Position numbers and translations under genes: made by a program
The notes under the pieces: model-generated
The model's input: the letters and a program-made list of their open reading frames with translations, nothing else
Databases searched by the model: none
What the model was told of the DNA's origin: nothing
Assembly (NCBI GenBank): GCA_030044045.1
Contig: JASHWO010000309.1
Span: 1 to 7,465 of the forward strand
Reading direction: 5' to 3'
DNA from: Acidimicrobiales bacterium
GTDB taxonomy: Bacteria; Actinomycetota; Acidimicrobiia; Acidimicrobiales; RAAP-2
Length of the DNA: 7,465 nt
Shown: positions 1 through 5,155 of the stretch, one piece after another
How the letters are laid out: the number at the start of each line of letters is the position of its first letter
How positions within the stretch are numbered: the stretch's first letter is position 1

Positions 1-1172
1 CCGCCACCGACGGGGGGACCGGCATGTGGCTGGCCGGCGCCGACGGCGGCGTCTACGCGCTGGGCACGGCGCCCTTCTACGGGTCGGTGGGCGACCTCAC
101 CCTGCAGGCCCCCATCGTGGGCATGGCGGCCACCCCCGACGGCAGGGGCTACTGGCTGGTGGGCCTGGACGGCGGGGTGTTCGCCTTCGGCGACGCCGGC
201 TTCTACGGGTCGATGGGGGGGCGCCCCCTGGACCAGCCGATCGTGGGCATGGCGCCCACCCCGACAGGCCGGGGCTACTGGCTGGTGGCGGCCGACGGCG
301 GGATCTTCGCCTTCGGGACCGCCGGCTACTTCGGATCGATGGGTGGCCGGCCGCTGGTGGCGGCGGTGACCGGCATGGCGGCCACCCCGACAGGCCGGGG
401 CTACTGGCTGGTGGCCGGCGACGGCGGCATCTTCGCCTTCGGGAGCGCCGGCTACTTCGGGTCGATGGGTGGCCAGCCACTCCAGGCCGCCGTGGTGGGC
501 CTAGCGGCCACCCCCACAGGCGACGGCTACTGGCTGCTCGGGTGGGGCGGCGGCGTGCTCACCTTCGGCAGTGCCACCTTCGAGGGCTCGGCGCCCACCG
601 GTCCGGCGGCGGCGCCCTTCACCCAGATCCTCCCCACCCCCACAGGCGACGGCTACTGGCTGCTCGAGCCCGATGCCTTCCGGTACACGTTCGCCAACCC
701 GCCTCCGGACGGCACCTTCCCCGGCTCGGCGGCGATCGTGGCCACCGCCGAGTCCCAGGTGCAGCCCGACCCGGACACCGGGGAGTTCTGCAACCCCTAT
801 GGGCCTTGCGAGGAGTGGTGCGCTCTCTTCGCCACCTGGGCTTGGCAGCAGGGCGGGGTGCCCATCCCGTCCTATGCCTTCACCGGCGACATCGACACAT
901 GGGCGGCGCAGTACGGGGCGGTGCTCCCGCCGACTGCCACGCCGGTCCCCGGAGACGTCGTGCTCTACGGCACCGGGCCGGCGAGCGCGACAACCTCGGT
1001 GCACGCCGGCATCGTGGCCCAGGTGTGGCCGGACGGCGCCATCGCCACTATCGAGGGCGACGCCGGCCCGGGCACGGCCGGCGAGCTGGCGGTGGTGGTC
1101 AACGGGCCGTTCCTGCCGGCCGACTCGCTGGCGTACAACGGGTTCGGCATCTACGCCTACGCCCAGCCGTAG
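1..1172 (+). CDS. Repeat protein with C-terminal CHAP amidase/peptidase domain (5' end outside window)
   Basis: The reading frame is open from base 3 and its first codons (ATDGGTG) match the end of a repeat unit, so the gene starts upstream; the ATG at 24 simply replaces the Tyr of the repeat motif GYWL. Numbering from that Met, residues 1-210 are five 42-residue repeats (core YWLV..DGG.FAFG.A.FYGS), with a decayed sixth from 211. Residues about 240-382 look like a CHAP domain: EWCALF supplies the likely nucleophile Cys266, VHAGIV the His327, and IEGDAG an acidic partner Glu344. CHAP domains cleave peptidoglycan amide bonds, so a secreted or surface wall hydrolase is likely; the repeats may form a beta-propeller-like, wall-binding part (inference). 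Cys256 and Cys262 could form a disulfide. Any signal peptide lies outside the window. The family call is confident; substrate is unknown. Confidence 0.85.
   Translation, partial: ATDGGTGMWLAGADGGVYALGTAPFYGSVGDLTLQAPIVGMAATPDGRGYWLVGLDGGVFAFGDAGFYGSMGGRPLDQPIVGMAPTPTGRGYWLVAADGGIFAFGTAGYFGSMGGRPLVAAVTGMAATPTGRGYWLVAGDGGIFAFGSAGYFGSMGGQPLQAAVVGLAATPTGDGYWLLGWGGGVLTFGSATFEGSAPTGPAAAPFTQILPTPTGDGYWLLEPDAFRYTFANPPPDGTFPGSAAIVATAESQVQPDPDTGEFCNPYGPCEEWCALFATWAWQQGGVPIPSYAFTGDIDTWAAQYGAVLPPTATPVPGDVVLYGTGPASATTSVHAGIVAQVWPDGAIATIEGDAGPGTAGELAVVVNGPFLPADSLAYNGFGIYAYAQP
24..653 (+). repeat. Five in-frame 126-bp tandem repeats
   Basis: Units begin at 24, 150, 276, 402 and 528, always exactly 126 bases (42 codons) apart, with no indels. 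The units starting at 276 and 402 are the most alike at the DNA level, which suggests recent duplication or gene conversion; the unit at 528 and the partial one from 654 are more divergent. Bases 3-23 hold the end of a further unit, so the array extends left of the window. Confidence 0.95.
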
Positions 1173-1255
1173 CCCTGGCCCGGCATCGGCCGGCGGGCCA
1201 GCTCCTTGAGGGCCTTCGGGTCGTACTGGACGTCGTACGACCCGGGCGTGCTCAC
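1157..1255 (-). CDS. Possible 32-residue small protein (tentative)
   Basis: Reading the minus strand from a GTG at 1255-1253 gives a 32-codon frame ending at TAG (1159-1157), overlapping the end of the CHAP gene by 16 bases. It begins MSTPGSYDVQYD and continues with PKALKELARRPMPGQG. Every third codon position is G or C, and it contains two Lys codons, uncommon for random high-GC DNA. Its GTG overlaps (GTGA) the stop of another minus-strand frame that ends ADQVAAALEL, the same overlap style used by the pst genes. Against it: no good ribosome site, very short, and a 10-bp inverted repeat lies inside it. It could be a real small protein, a remnant of a decayed gene, or chance. Confidence 0.25.
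   Translation of the reverse strand: MSTPGSYDVQYDPKALKELARRPMPGQGYGWA
1217..1244. terminator. Strong inverted repeat, possible terminator after the CHAP gene
   Basis: CGGGTCGTAC (1217-1226) pairs perfectly with GTACGACCCG (1235-1244) around the 8-base loop TGGACGTC. It lies 45 bases past the CHAP stop codon. There is no T-tract on either side, so it would be a U-less terminator of the kind often proposed in actinobacteria, or a protein-binding palindrome. Confidence 0.5.
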
Positions 1256-1322
1256 AGCTCGAGCGCAGCCGCCACCTGGTCTGCCGGCACCGGCACCGGC
1301 GCCGTCCGGCCGGCGTCGAGGG

Positions 1323-1328
1323 TAGCGT
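1323..1328 (+). promoter_or_regulatory. Candidate -10 element (TAGCGT) for the DUF1543 gene
   Basis: TAGCGT fits the actinobacterial TAnnnT -10 pattern and ends 6 bases before the GTG at 1335, so transcription could begin at or next to the start codon and give a leaderless mRNA. This would fit the lack of a well-placed ribosome site (only GAGGG at 1318-1322, 12 bases away). No convincing -35 is seen. Confidence 0.35.
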
Positions 1329-1334
1329 CTCGGA

Positions 1335-1586
1335 GTGCACCTCTACGCGGCGTTCCTGGGTGGGCCACCGGCTGACGGCCGGATGGGGGAGGACCACGAG
1401 GTCGTGTTCGTGGTGGCGCCCGACGGGCGGTCGGCCAAGGAGGTGGCGAAAGCCAAGTGGCACGGCACCGGGCGGGGCCACGTGGACGCGGTGGAGCGGA
1501 TCGACGTGATCGACGGCTTTGCCGTCTCGCTCACTCCCAGCGCCGGCGAGCCGGGCGACCGCACCGAGCTCGACAGCTACAACTGA
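1335..1586 (+). CDS. DUF1543-family small protein
   Basis: An 83-residue protein. The N-terminus MHLYAAFLGG, the following H-E-VVFVV strand (residues 21-27), the KW motif at 41-42 and the IDVIDGFAV strand near 57-65 match the DUF1543 pattern (a short N-terminal strand ending in LGG, a central VVFVV strand, then a (D/V)DG(Y/F) strand). Family members are small cytoplasmic alpha/beta proteins with no established biochemical role. The GTG start is chosen because family proteins begin with this M-x-L-(F/Y) strand. The last 15 residues are polar and probably disordered. It appears to be a single-gene unit: its neighbours are 162 and 221 bases away. Function unknown. Confidence 0.75.
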   Translation: MHLYAAFLGGPPADGRMGEDHEVVFVVAPDGRSAKEVAKAKWHGTGRGHVDAVERIDVIDGFAVSLTPSAGEPGDRTELDSYN

Positions 1587-1657
1587 GCACGGCGGAACGA
1601 CCGACCGGGTGTCGGGCAGCAGGTCAGTTGGACCCCGGTAGGGGGAACGGCATCTCG

Positions 1658-1672
1658 CGGGCCCCCGGCCCG
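1658..1672. terminator. Short GC hairpin after the DUF1543 gene (weak)
   Basis: CGGGCC (1658-1663) pairs with GGCCCG (1667-1672) across a CCC loop, 71 bases past the DUF1543 stop. There is no T-tract. In DNA this GC-rich such hairpins occur by chance, so it is only a possible transcription end. Confidence 0.25.
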
Positions 1673-1698
1673 ATCGCATGGACCTGCCCCAGGTCTTG

Positions 1699-1725
1699 TT
1701 GACACCGTGGCGTGCCTCATAGGTC
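1699..1725 (+). promoter_or_regulatory. Candidate promoter for the FmdB-family gene
   Basis: A perfect TTGACA lies at 1699-1704, with TAGGTC at 1720-1725 as the nearest -10-like hexamer after a short 15-base spacer. Other possible -10 elements downstream are TAAGCT (1756-1761) and TAGGCT (1783-1788). The stretch 1690-1790 is visibly more AT-rich than its surroundings, as promoters in this genome tend to be. Which element is used cannot be decided by eye. Confidence 0.35.
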
Positions 1726-1740
1726 GTTTCCACTTTCGCT

Positions 1741-1765
1741 GTTGAGACTGCCTTGTAAGCTCAAC
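1741..1765. promoter_or_regulatory. Inverted repeat GTTGAG-N13-CTCAAC, possible operator
   Basis: GTTGAG at 1741-1746 and CTCAAC at 1760-1765 are perfect inverted copies 13 bases apart. The right arm overlaps the -10-like TAAGCT (1756-1761), where a repressor could block transcription of the FmdB-family gene at 1808. No regulator can be assigned. Confidence 0.3.
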
Positions 1766-1795
1766 TCATGCGGTGCCGTTGGTAGGCTCCCTGCC

Positions 1796-1805
1796 GGAGG
1801 TGAGG
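1796..1805 (+). promoter_or_regulatory. Ribosome binding site that fixes the FmdB-family start
   Basis: GGAGGTGAGG ends just before CC-ATG at 1808, with the GGAGG core 7 bases from the ATG. This places the start at 1808 and not at the in-frame ATG at 1712, whose extra 32 codons read like non-coding DNA. Confidence 0.8.
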
Positions 1806-1807
1806 CC

Positions 1808-2053
1808 ATGCCGCGCTACGAGTACCGCTGCCGGACCTGCGGGACCGTCTACGAGGAGCGCCGGCCCATGGCCGACGCCGACGCCCCGGCCACCTGCCCC
1901 GGCGGGCACGTGGGCGCCGCCCGGCTCTTGCCGCTGTTCGCCACGACGAGGCTGGCCGCCGCGCCGGCGGGTGCCGGGGCCGGGGCGGGCGGCCTCTGCG
2001 GTGCTCCAATGGCCGGCGGATGCGGTGGCGGCTGCGCCTGCCACGCCGGCTGA
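1808..2053 (+). CDS. FmdB-family zinc-ribbon protein
   Basis: An 81-residue protein beginning MPRYEYRCRTCG, the hallmark N-terminus of FmdB-type putative regulatory proteins. Cys8 and Cys11 form the first zinc knuckle; the second is CPGGH (Cys30, His34) rather than the usual CxxC, so zinc may be held by Cys3His or by fewer ligands. Residues 49-63 are Ala/Gly-rich linker, and the tail 64-81 is Cys/Gly-rich (Cys64, 72, 76, 78 and His79), a possible second metal site also typical of actinobacterial members as I recall them. The family was named from a gene near formamidase/amidase operons but its role is unproven; metal binding or regulation is inferred. The start is fixed by a strong GGAGG site. 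It may be co-transcribed with the gene 81 bases downstream. Confidence 0.85.
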   Translation: MPRYEYRCRTCGTVYEERRPMADADAPATCPGGHVGAARLLPLFATTRLAAAPAGAGAGAGGLCGAPMAGGCGGGCACHAG

Positions 2054-2134
2054 CGGTCCCGCCAGTCCCCGGCCCCTGCCCCCGGCCTCCCGCCACCCGA
2101 GCCCGGCTGCTCCTGCCACCCGAGGAGTGACCCC

Positions 2135-3238
2135 GTGACCCTGTCCCAGTGGGACGACTACCCGGTGCACCAGGCGCCGGAGCTGATCCGCCACCCGGCC
2201 ACCAGCGACCGCAACTTCTACGACCGCTACTACTTCAACCTGCACCCCTGCTCGGCCGAGTGGTTCGCCGTCTTCGGCCTGGGGCAGTACCCGAACCTGG
2301 GCGTGGTCGACGCCTTCGTGGACGTCCGCAAGGGGCTACGCCAGCACGTCGTCCGCGCCTCGGCGCCCCTGGGCGACCGCCGGGACACCACGGTCGGGCC
2401 GTTCCGGGTGGAGGTGCTGGAGCCGCTGCGCCGGCTGCGGTTCGTGGTGGAGCCCACCGAGCACCCGGTGGCCATGGACGTCACCTGGGAGGGGCACATC
2501 CCGGCGGTGGCCGAGCCCCGGCAGATCCTCCGCAGCAGGGAGAAGGTGCTGTTCGACACCCAGCGCCTGGCCCAGACCGGCACCTGGTCCGGCACCCTGG
2601 TGGTGTCGGGCGAGGCGATCGCCGTCACCCCCGACCGGTGCTGGGGCAACCGGGACCGGTCGTGGGGCATCCGCCCGGTGGGCGAGCCCGAGCCGGGCGG
2701 GATCCGGGAGGGCGAGCTGGTGCTGGCCGGGATGTGGACCTACTTCCCCATGCAGTTCGACGACCACGCCATCCTCTACATCTGCCACGAGCAGGACGAC
2801 GGGTCCCGCCCGCTGGTGCAGGCCGAGCGGGTCTGGCGCGACCCGGCCCGCGGCGTGGAGGATCTCGGCCGCAGTGAGCACGAGCACGACATCGAGCCGG
2901 GCACGCGGGTGGTGCGCCGCTCGCTGGTGCGCTTCCCCGAGACGGGCATCGAGATCGAGTGCGAGTCGCTGCTGGCCAACTTCGTCTCGGTGGGCACCGG
3001 CTACGGGATCGACGCCGACTGGCGCCACGGCATGTACCACGGGCCCGACCCGGTGGTGCAGGGCCTGGTGCTCGACGTCGACGAGGTCAAAGGCATCGGC
3101 CAGTACGGCATCGTCGACCACCTGGCCCGGTTCCGCTACGACGGCCGCGTCGGGTACGGGCTGCTGGAGCAGGGGTTCTTCGGCCCCTTCCGCCGCTACG
3201 GCATGACCGACGGCCTGACGGGGGCCCCGGGGGGCTGA
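2135..3238 (+). CDS. Lipocalin-like (CrtC/AttH-related?) protein of unknown function
   Basis: A 367-residue soluble protein with no signal peptide or membrane segment. It starts at a GTG with AGGAG 7 bases upstream. The sequence is rich in beta strands with Trp-, Tyr- and Gly-containing motifs: a paired VGPFRVEVLEPLRRLRFVV hairpin (residues 87-105), the polar motif WGNRDRSWGIRP (170-181), and MWTYFPMQFDDHAIL (200-214). A W-G-x-R-D-x-S-W-G motif followed by such strands resembles the carotenoid 1,2-hydratase (CrtC)/AttH lipocalin-like barrels, and similar unnamed proteins of this length are common in mycobacteria and related actinobacteria, often near lipid or steroid genes. A hydrophobic-ligand or enzymatic role is therefore possible but not shown. 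Codon use matches the neighbours. It may share a transcript with the FmdB-family gene and ends in a hairpin spanning its stop codon. Confidence 0.6.
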   Translation: MTLSQWDDYPVHQAPELIRHPATSDRNFYDRYYFNLHPCSAEWFAVFGLGQYPNLGVVDAFVDVRKGLRQHVVRASAPLGDRRDTTVGPFRVEVLEPLRRLRFVVEPTEHPVAMDVTWEGHIPAVAEPRQILRSREKVLFDTQRLAQTGTWSGTLVVSGEAIAVTPDRCWGNRDRSWGIRPVGEPEPGGIREGELVLAGMWTYFPMQFDDHAILYICHEQDDGSRPLVQAERVWRDPARGVEDLGRSEHEHDIEPGTRVVRRSLVRFPETGIEIECESLLANFVSVGTGYGIDADWRHGMYHGPDPVVQGLVLDVDEVKGIGQYGIVDHLARFRYDGRVGYGLLEQGFFGPFRRYGMTDGLTGAPGG

Positions 3239-3244
3239 CCCCCC
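3229..3244 (+). terminator. G6/C6 hairpin on the stop codon
   Basis: GGGGGG (3229-3234) and CCCCCC (3239-3244) flank the loop CTGA (3235-3238), which contains the TGA stop of the preceding gene. The stem is six G-C pairs with a tetraloop and no T-tract, so it is a plausible but unproven terminator separating this gene from the regulator downstream. Confidence 0.45.
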
Positions 3245-3262
3245 AGGCACGGCCGGAACGAA

Positions 3263-3291
3263 GTTCATCGGCCGATCACCGAGATTTCATC
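3263..3291 (+). promoter_or_regulatory. Pho-box-like direct repeats upstream of the TetR gene
   Basis: Three heptamers, GTTCATC (3263), GATCACC (3274) and TTTCATC (3285), start exactly 11 bases apart. This matches the 11-base direct-repeat-unit layout of actinobacterial PhoP boxes (consensus recalled as G(G/T)TCAYYYR(G/C)G). The site lies 81 bases before the TetR ATG and downstream of the hairpin at 3229, so it probably controls the TetR gene. A related box lies before pstC. Confidence 0.6.
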
Positions 3292-3372
3292 CGGCGCTCG
3301 CGCCCCGTACCGCCGGGGGACACCTGGCTCGGCGCACCATACCGACGCTGCAGAAGTGCACTGTCCACTGCC

Positions 3373-4095
3373 ATGCCACGCCCTGCCCTCACCCGTTCCC
3401 GGATCGTCTCGGCCGGCGTCGCCGTCGTGGGCGAGATCGGCCTGCACGCCCTCGACCTGCGCACGGTGGCCCGCCGGGTGAACACCACCGCCACCGGCGT
3501 ACAGCGAGTGATGGGGATGACCGAGCTGCGGGAAGCGGTGGTGGCCCAGATCATGACCACCATGCCCCCGGTGCCGGCCCGGGGCGACTGGGTGCGGCGG
3601 CTGCGGCTGTGGGCGCTGCAGACCCGCGCCTGGCTCACCGAGTACCCGGGCCTGGCCCTGCACCTGCTGGTCAACCGCTGGGACGTGCCGGCCGCCCTCG
3701 ACCGGCTGGACGAGGTGGCGAGCCTGCTGGGCGGCACCGACCTGCGGGACGGGCAGTGCGCCATGGCCGGCGCCACCCTCTACTGGTTCGTGCTGGGCAG
3801 CGCCGAGCTGGACCGGTCGGCCCGGGTGATGGGCGGGGAGGCACCGCCGCCGGCACCCGGCACGGTGGTCCCGCCGGCGGCGGATGGGCCGGCGGTTTGC
3901 TGGCCCCGGCTGGGGACACAGGTGGGGGACTACTCGACGGCGGCCGTCCACGCGCAGTTCGTCTTCGGGCTCGACCTCCTGCTCGACGGCATCGACCGGC
4001 GTGCCGGCCGTGCGTTGCCGCCGCCGGCCGGGCCGGTGCCGCGGGGCACGGCGCGCGCTGCCGGCGACCGGGTGGGGCGCGCCGTTGGTACGTAA
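3373..4095 (+). CDS. TetR-family transcriptional regulator
   Basis: A 240-residue protein. Residues 6-60 fit the TetR DNA-binding domain: helix 1 (LTRSRIVSAGVAVVGEIG), then a helix-turn-helix at about 27-48 (LDLRTVARRVNTTATGVQRV) and the following helix (TELREAVVAQIM). The rest fits an all-helical ligand/dimer domain, ending with FVFGLDLLLDGI (197-208) as in many actinobacterial TetR proteins. The conserved Tyr and His of the recognition helix (L-Y-x-H) are replaced by Gln44 and Val46, so operator choice is probably unusual. A Pro/Gly-rich stretch (155-172) and a disordered tail (211-240) add length. The start is the only sensible in-frame ATG, but it lacks a good ribosome site. A Pho-box-like element lies upstream and pstC follows after 139 bases, so a link to phosphate control is inferred; ligand unknown. 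Confidence 0.75.
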   Translation: MPRPALTRSRIVSAGVAVVGEIGLHALDLRTVARRVNTTATGVQRVMGMTELREAVVAQIMTTMPPVPARGDWVRRLRLWALQTRAWLTEYPGLALHLLVNRWDVPAALDRLDEVASLLGGTDLRDGQCAMAGATLYWFVLGSAELDRSARVMGGEAPPPAPGTVVPPAADGPAVCWPRLGTQVGDYSTAAVHAQFVFGLDLLLDGIDRRAGRALPPPAGPVPRGTARAAGDRVGRAVGT

Positions 4096-4123
4096 TTCAC
4101 CGGGCCGTCGCGGAGAAATCATC
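4095..4123 (+). promoter_or_regulatory. Pho-box-like direct repeats upstream of pstC
   Basis: ATTCACC (4095), a weak middle unit CGTCGCG (4106) and AATCATC (4117) start 11 bases apart. Aligned without gaps to the box at 3263-3291, 20 of 29 bases agree, including the GAGA spacer before the third unit. It begins on the last base of the TetR stop codon, 42 bases before the -10-like TACGTT. Phosphate-starvation activation by a PhoP/PhoB-type regulator is the expected role. Confidence 0.65.
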
Positions 4124-4149
4124 GACGGGCCCGGGCGCGTCCTCGGGGC

Positions 4150-4171
4150 GTTCACCTCGTCTCGTTACGTT
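4150..4171 (+). promoter_or_regulatory. Pst operon promoter: GTTCACC unit and TACGTT -10
   Basis: A perfect GTTCACC lies at 4150-4156, in 11-base register with the units at 4095-4123 (33 bases after the last). TACGTT at 4166-4171 fits a TAnnnT -10; no good -35 is present, as expected for an activator-dependent promoter. Transcription would begin near 4178, giving a leader of about 55 bases before pstC. Confidence 0.5.
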
Positions 4172-4234
4172 GCGCCCATCACCACCGGCACCCTCCCCAC
4201 CACGCAGAAGGACCACCGAACCCGCCGGGTGCTC

Positions 4235-5155
4235 ATGAGCCAACCGGGCCGGGCGGACCGCATCTTCGACCGGATGACCCTCGGCGCCGGGGCGGCGGTG
4301 CTGGTCATCATGACCGTCGTCGGCGTCTTCCTCCTCTACCAGGGCCGCCACGCCTGGTCCCAGATGGGCTGGTCGTTCTTCACCACCGAGATCTGGGTCT
4401 CGGGCTCCACCTACGGCGTCCTCGGCCTCATCTTCGGCACCGTCGTGGTCGGCCTGATCGCGGTGACGATCGCCATCCCGCTCGGCATCTCGGTCGGGCT
4501 GTTCATCGCCGAGTTCGCCCCCCCCGCCACCCGCAAGCTCCTCCAGGGGATGGTCGACCTGCTGGCTGCCGTGCCCTCCATCCTCTTCGGCCTGTGGGGG
4601 TTCTTGTTCCTCTCGGCGCAGATCGTGCCCCTGTCACGCTGGATGACCACGCACCTCGGGTGGCTCCCGCTCTTCGCCATCGACCAGAACGCCGAGCTCA
4701 CCAGCTCCTTCTTCATCGCCGGGATCGTGGTCTCGCTCATGGTCGTCCCGATCGTGGCCTCCATCTCCCGGGCCGTCTTCGCCCAGACCCCGCCGGGGGA
4801 GAAGGAGGGGGCCCTGGCGCTCGGGGCCACCCGGTGGGGGATGATCCGCTCGGTCGTCCTCCCCTACGGGCGGGGCGGGATGATCGGGGGCTCGATGCTC
4901 GGCCTGGGCCGGGCGCTGGGGGAGACCATCGCCGTCAGCCTGCTGCTGCCCCAGGTGCCCTGGATCAGTGACCACTGGCTGCAGAACGGGGGGTCGACCA
5001 TCGCCGGGTTCATCGCCTACCGGGCCGGCGACGAGGTCACAGTGCCCGGCCTCATGGCTGCCGGCCTGGTGCTGTTCGTCCTGACCCTCGGCACCAACCT
5101 CGTTGCCTCCACCATCGTGGCGAGGAGCCGTTCGGGAGTGGGGGTGGATCTATGA
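4235..5155 (+). CDS. pstC: Phosphate ABC transporter permease PstC
   Basis: A 306-residue inner-membrane permease. TM1 lies at about 14-35; the core permease domain begins near 60 (GVLGLIFGTVVVGLIAVTIA) and carries membrane segments at about 61-92, 104-131, 158-178, 211-238 and 270-295. The cytoplasmic EAA-type loop that docks on the ATPase is at 187-210 (PGEKEGALALGATRWGMIRS, then VVLP), followed by GLGRALGETIAVSLLL, which is characteristic of PstC rather than PstA. With PstA it forms the phosphate channel. The start is uncertain: ATG 4235 is used, but GTG at 4229 is in frame, and the best purine-rich site (AGAAGGA, 4206-4212) is rather far from both. It overlaps pstA by four bases (ATGA), so the two are translationally coupled. 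Control by the upstream Pho-box-like elements is inferred. Confidence 0.93.
   Translation: MSQPGRADRIFDRMTLGAGAAVLVIMTVVGVFLLYQGRHAWSQMGWSFFTTEIWVSGSTYGVLGLIFGTVVVGLIAVTIAIPLGISVGLFIAEFAPPATRKLLQGMVDLLAAVPSILFGLWGFLFLSAQIVPLSRWMTTHLGWLPLFAIDQNAELTSSFFIAGIVVSLMVVPIVASISRAVFAQTPPGEKEGALALGATRWGMIRSVVLPYGRGGMIGGSMLGLGRALGETIAVSLLLPQVPWISDHWLQNGGSTIAGFIAYRAGDEVTVPGLMAAGLVLFVLTLGTNLVASTIVARSRSGVGVDL

Noticed and set aside
24..26. ATG at 24 as the true start of the CHAP gene, with a G-run just upstream
   Set aside because: The preceding in-frame codons encode the end of another repeat unit, so the gene is truncated by the window edge and does not start here.
24..653. Regular repeats as a CRISPR array
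   Set aside because: The period is 126 bases with no short repeat/unique spacer structure, and the repeats are in frame inside a protein-coding gene.
501..1733. Long minus-strand open frame (410 codons) opposite the CHAP and DUF1543 genes
   Set aside because: It is antisense to two recognised coding regions, is Arg/His/Pro-rich and shows no recognisable domain; long open antisense frames are expected at this GC content.
1712..1807. Longer FmdB-family protein starting at ATG 1712
   Set aside because: The extra 32 codons lack family similarity and high-GC codon bias, cover promoter-like DNA, and a strong ribosome site fixes the start at 1808.
3267..3276. 10-base palindrome ATCGGCCGAT as a TetR operator
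   Set aside because: It is not kept in the related box at 4095-4123, whereas the 11-base direct-repeat spacing is, so the direct-repeat reading is preferred.
2959..3372. N-terminal extension of the TetR frame back to 2959
   Set aside because: That part is an out-of-frame shadow of the preceding gene and then intergenic DNA; the TetR domain begins at the ATG at 3373.
3265..4155. Minus-strand open frame of 296 codons opposite the TetR gene
   Set aside because: Antisense to a recognised HTH protein, composition dominated by Arg, Pro, Gly and His, and it overlaps both regulatory boxes.
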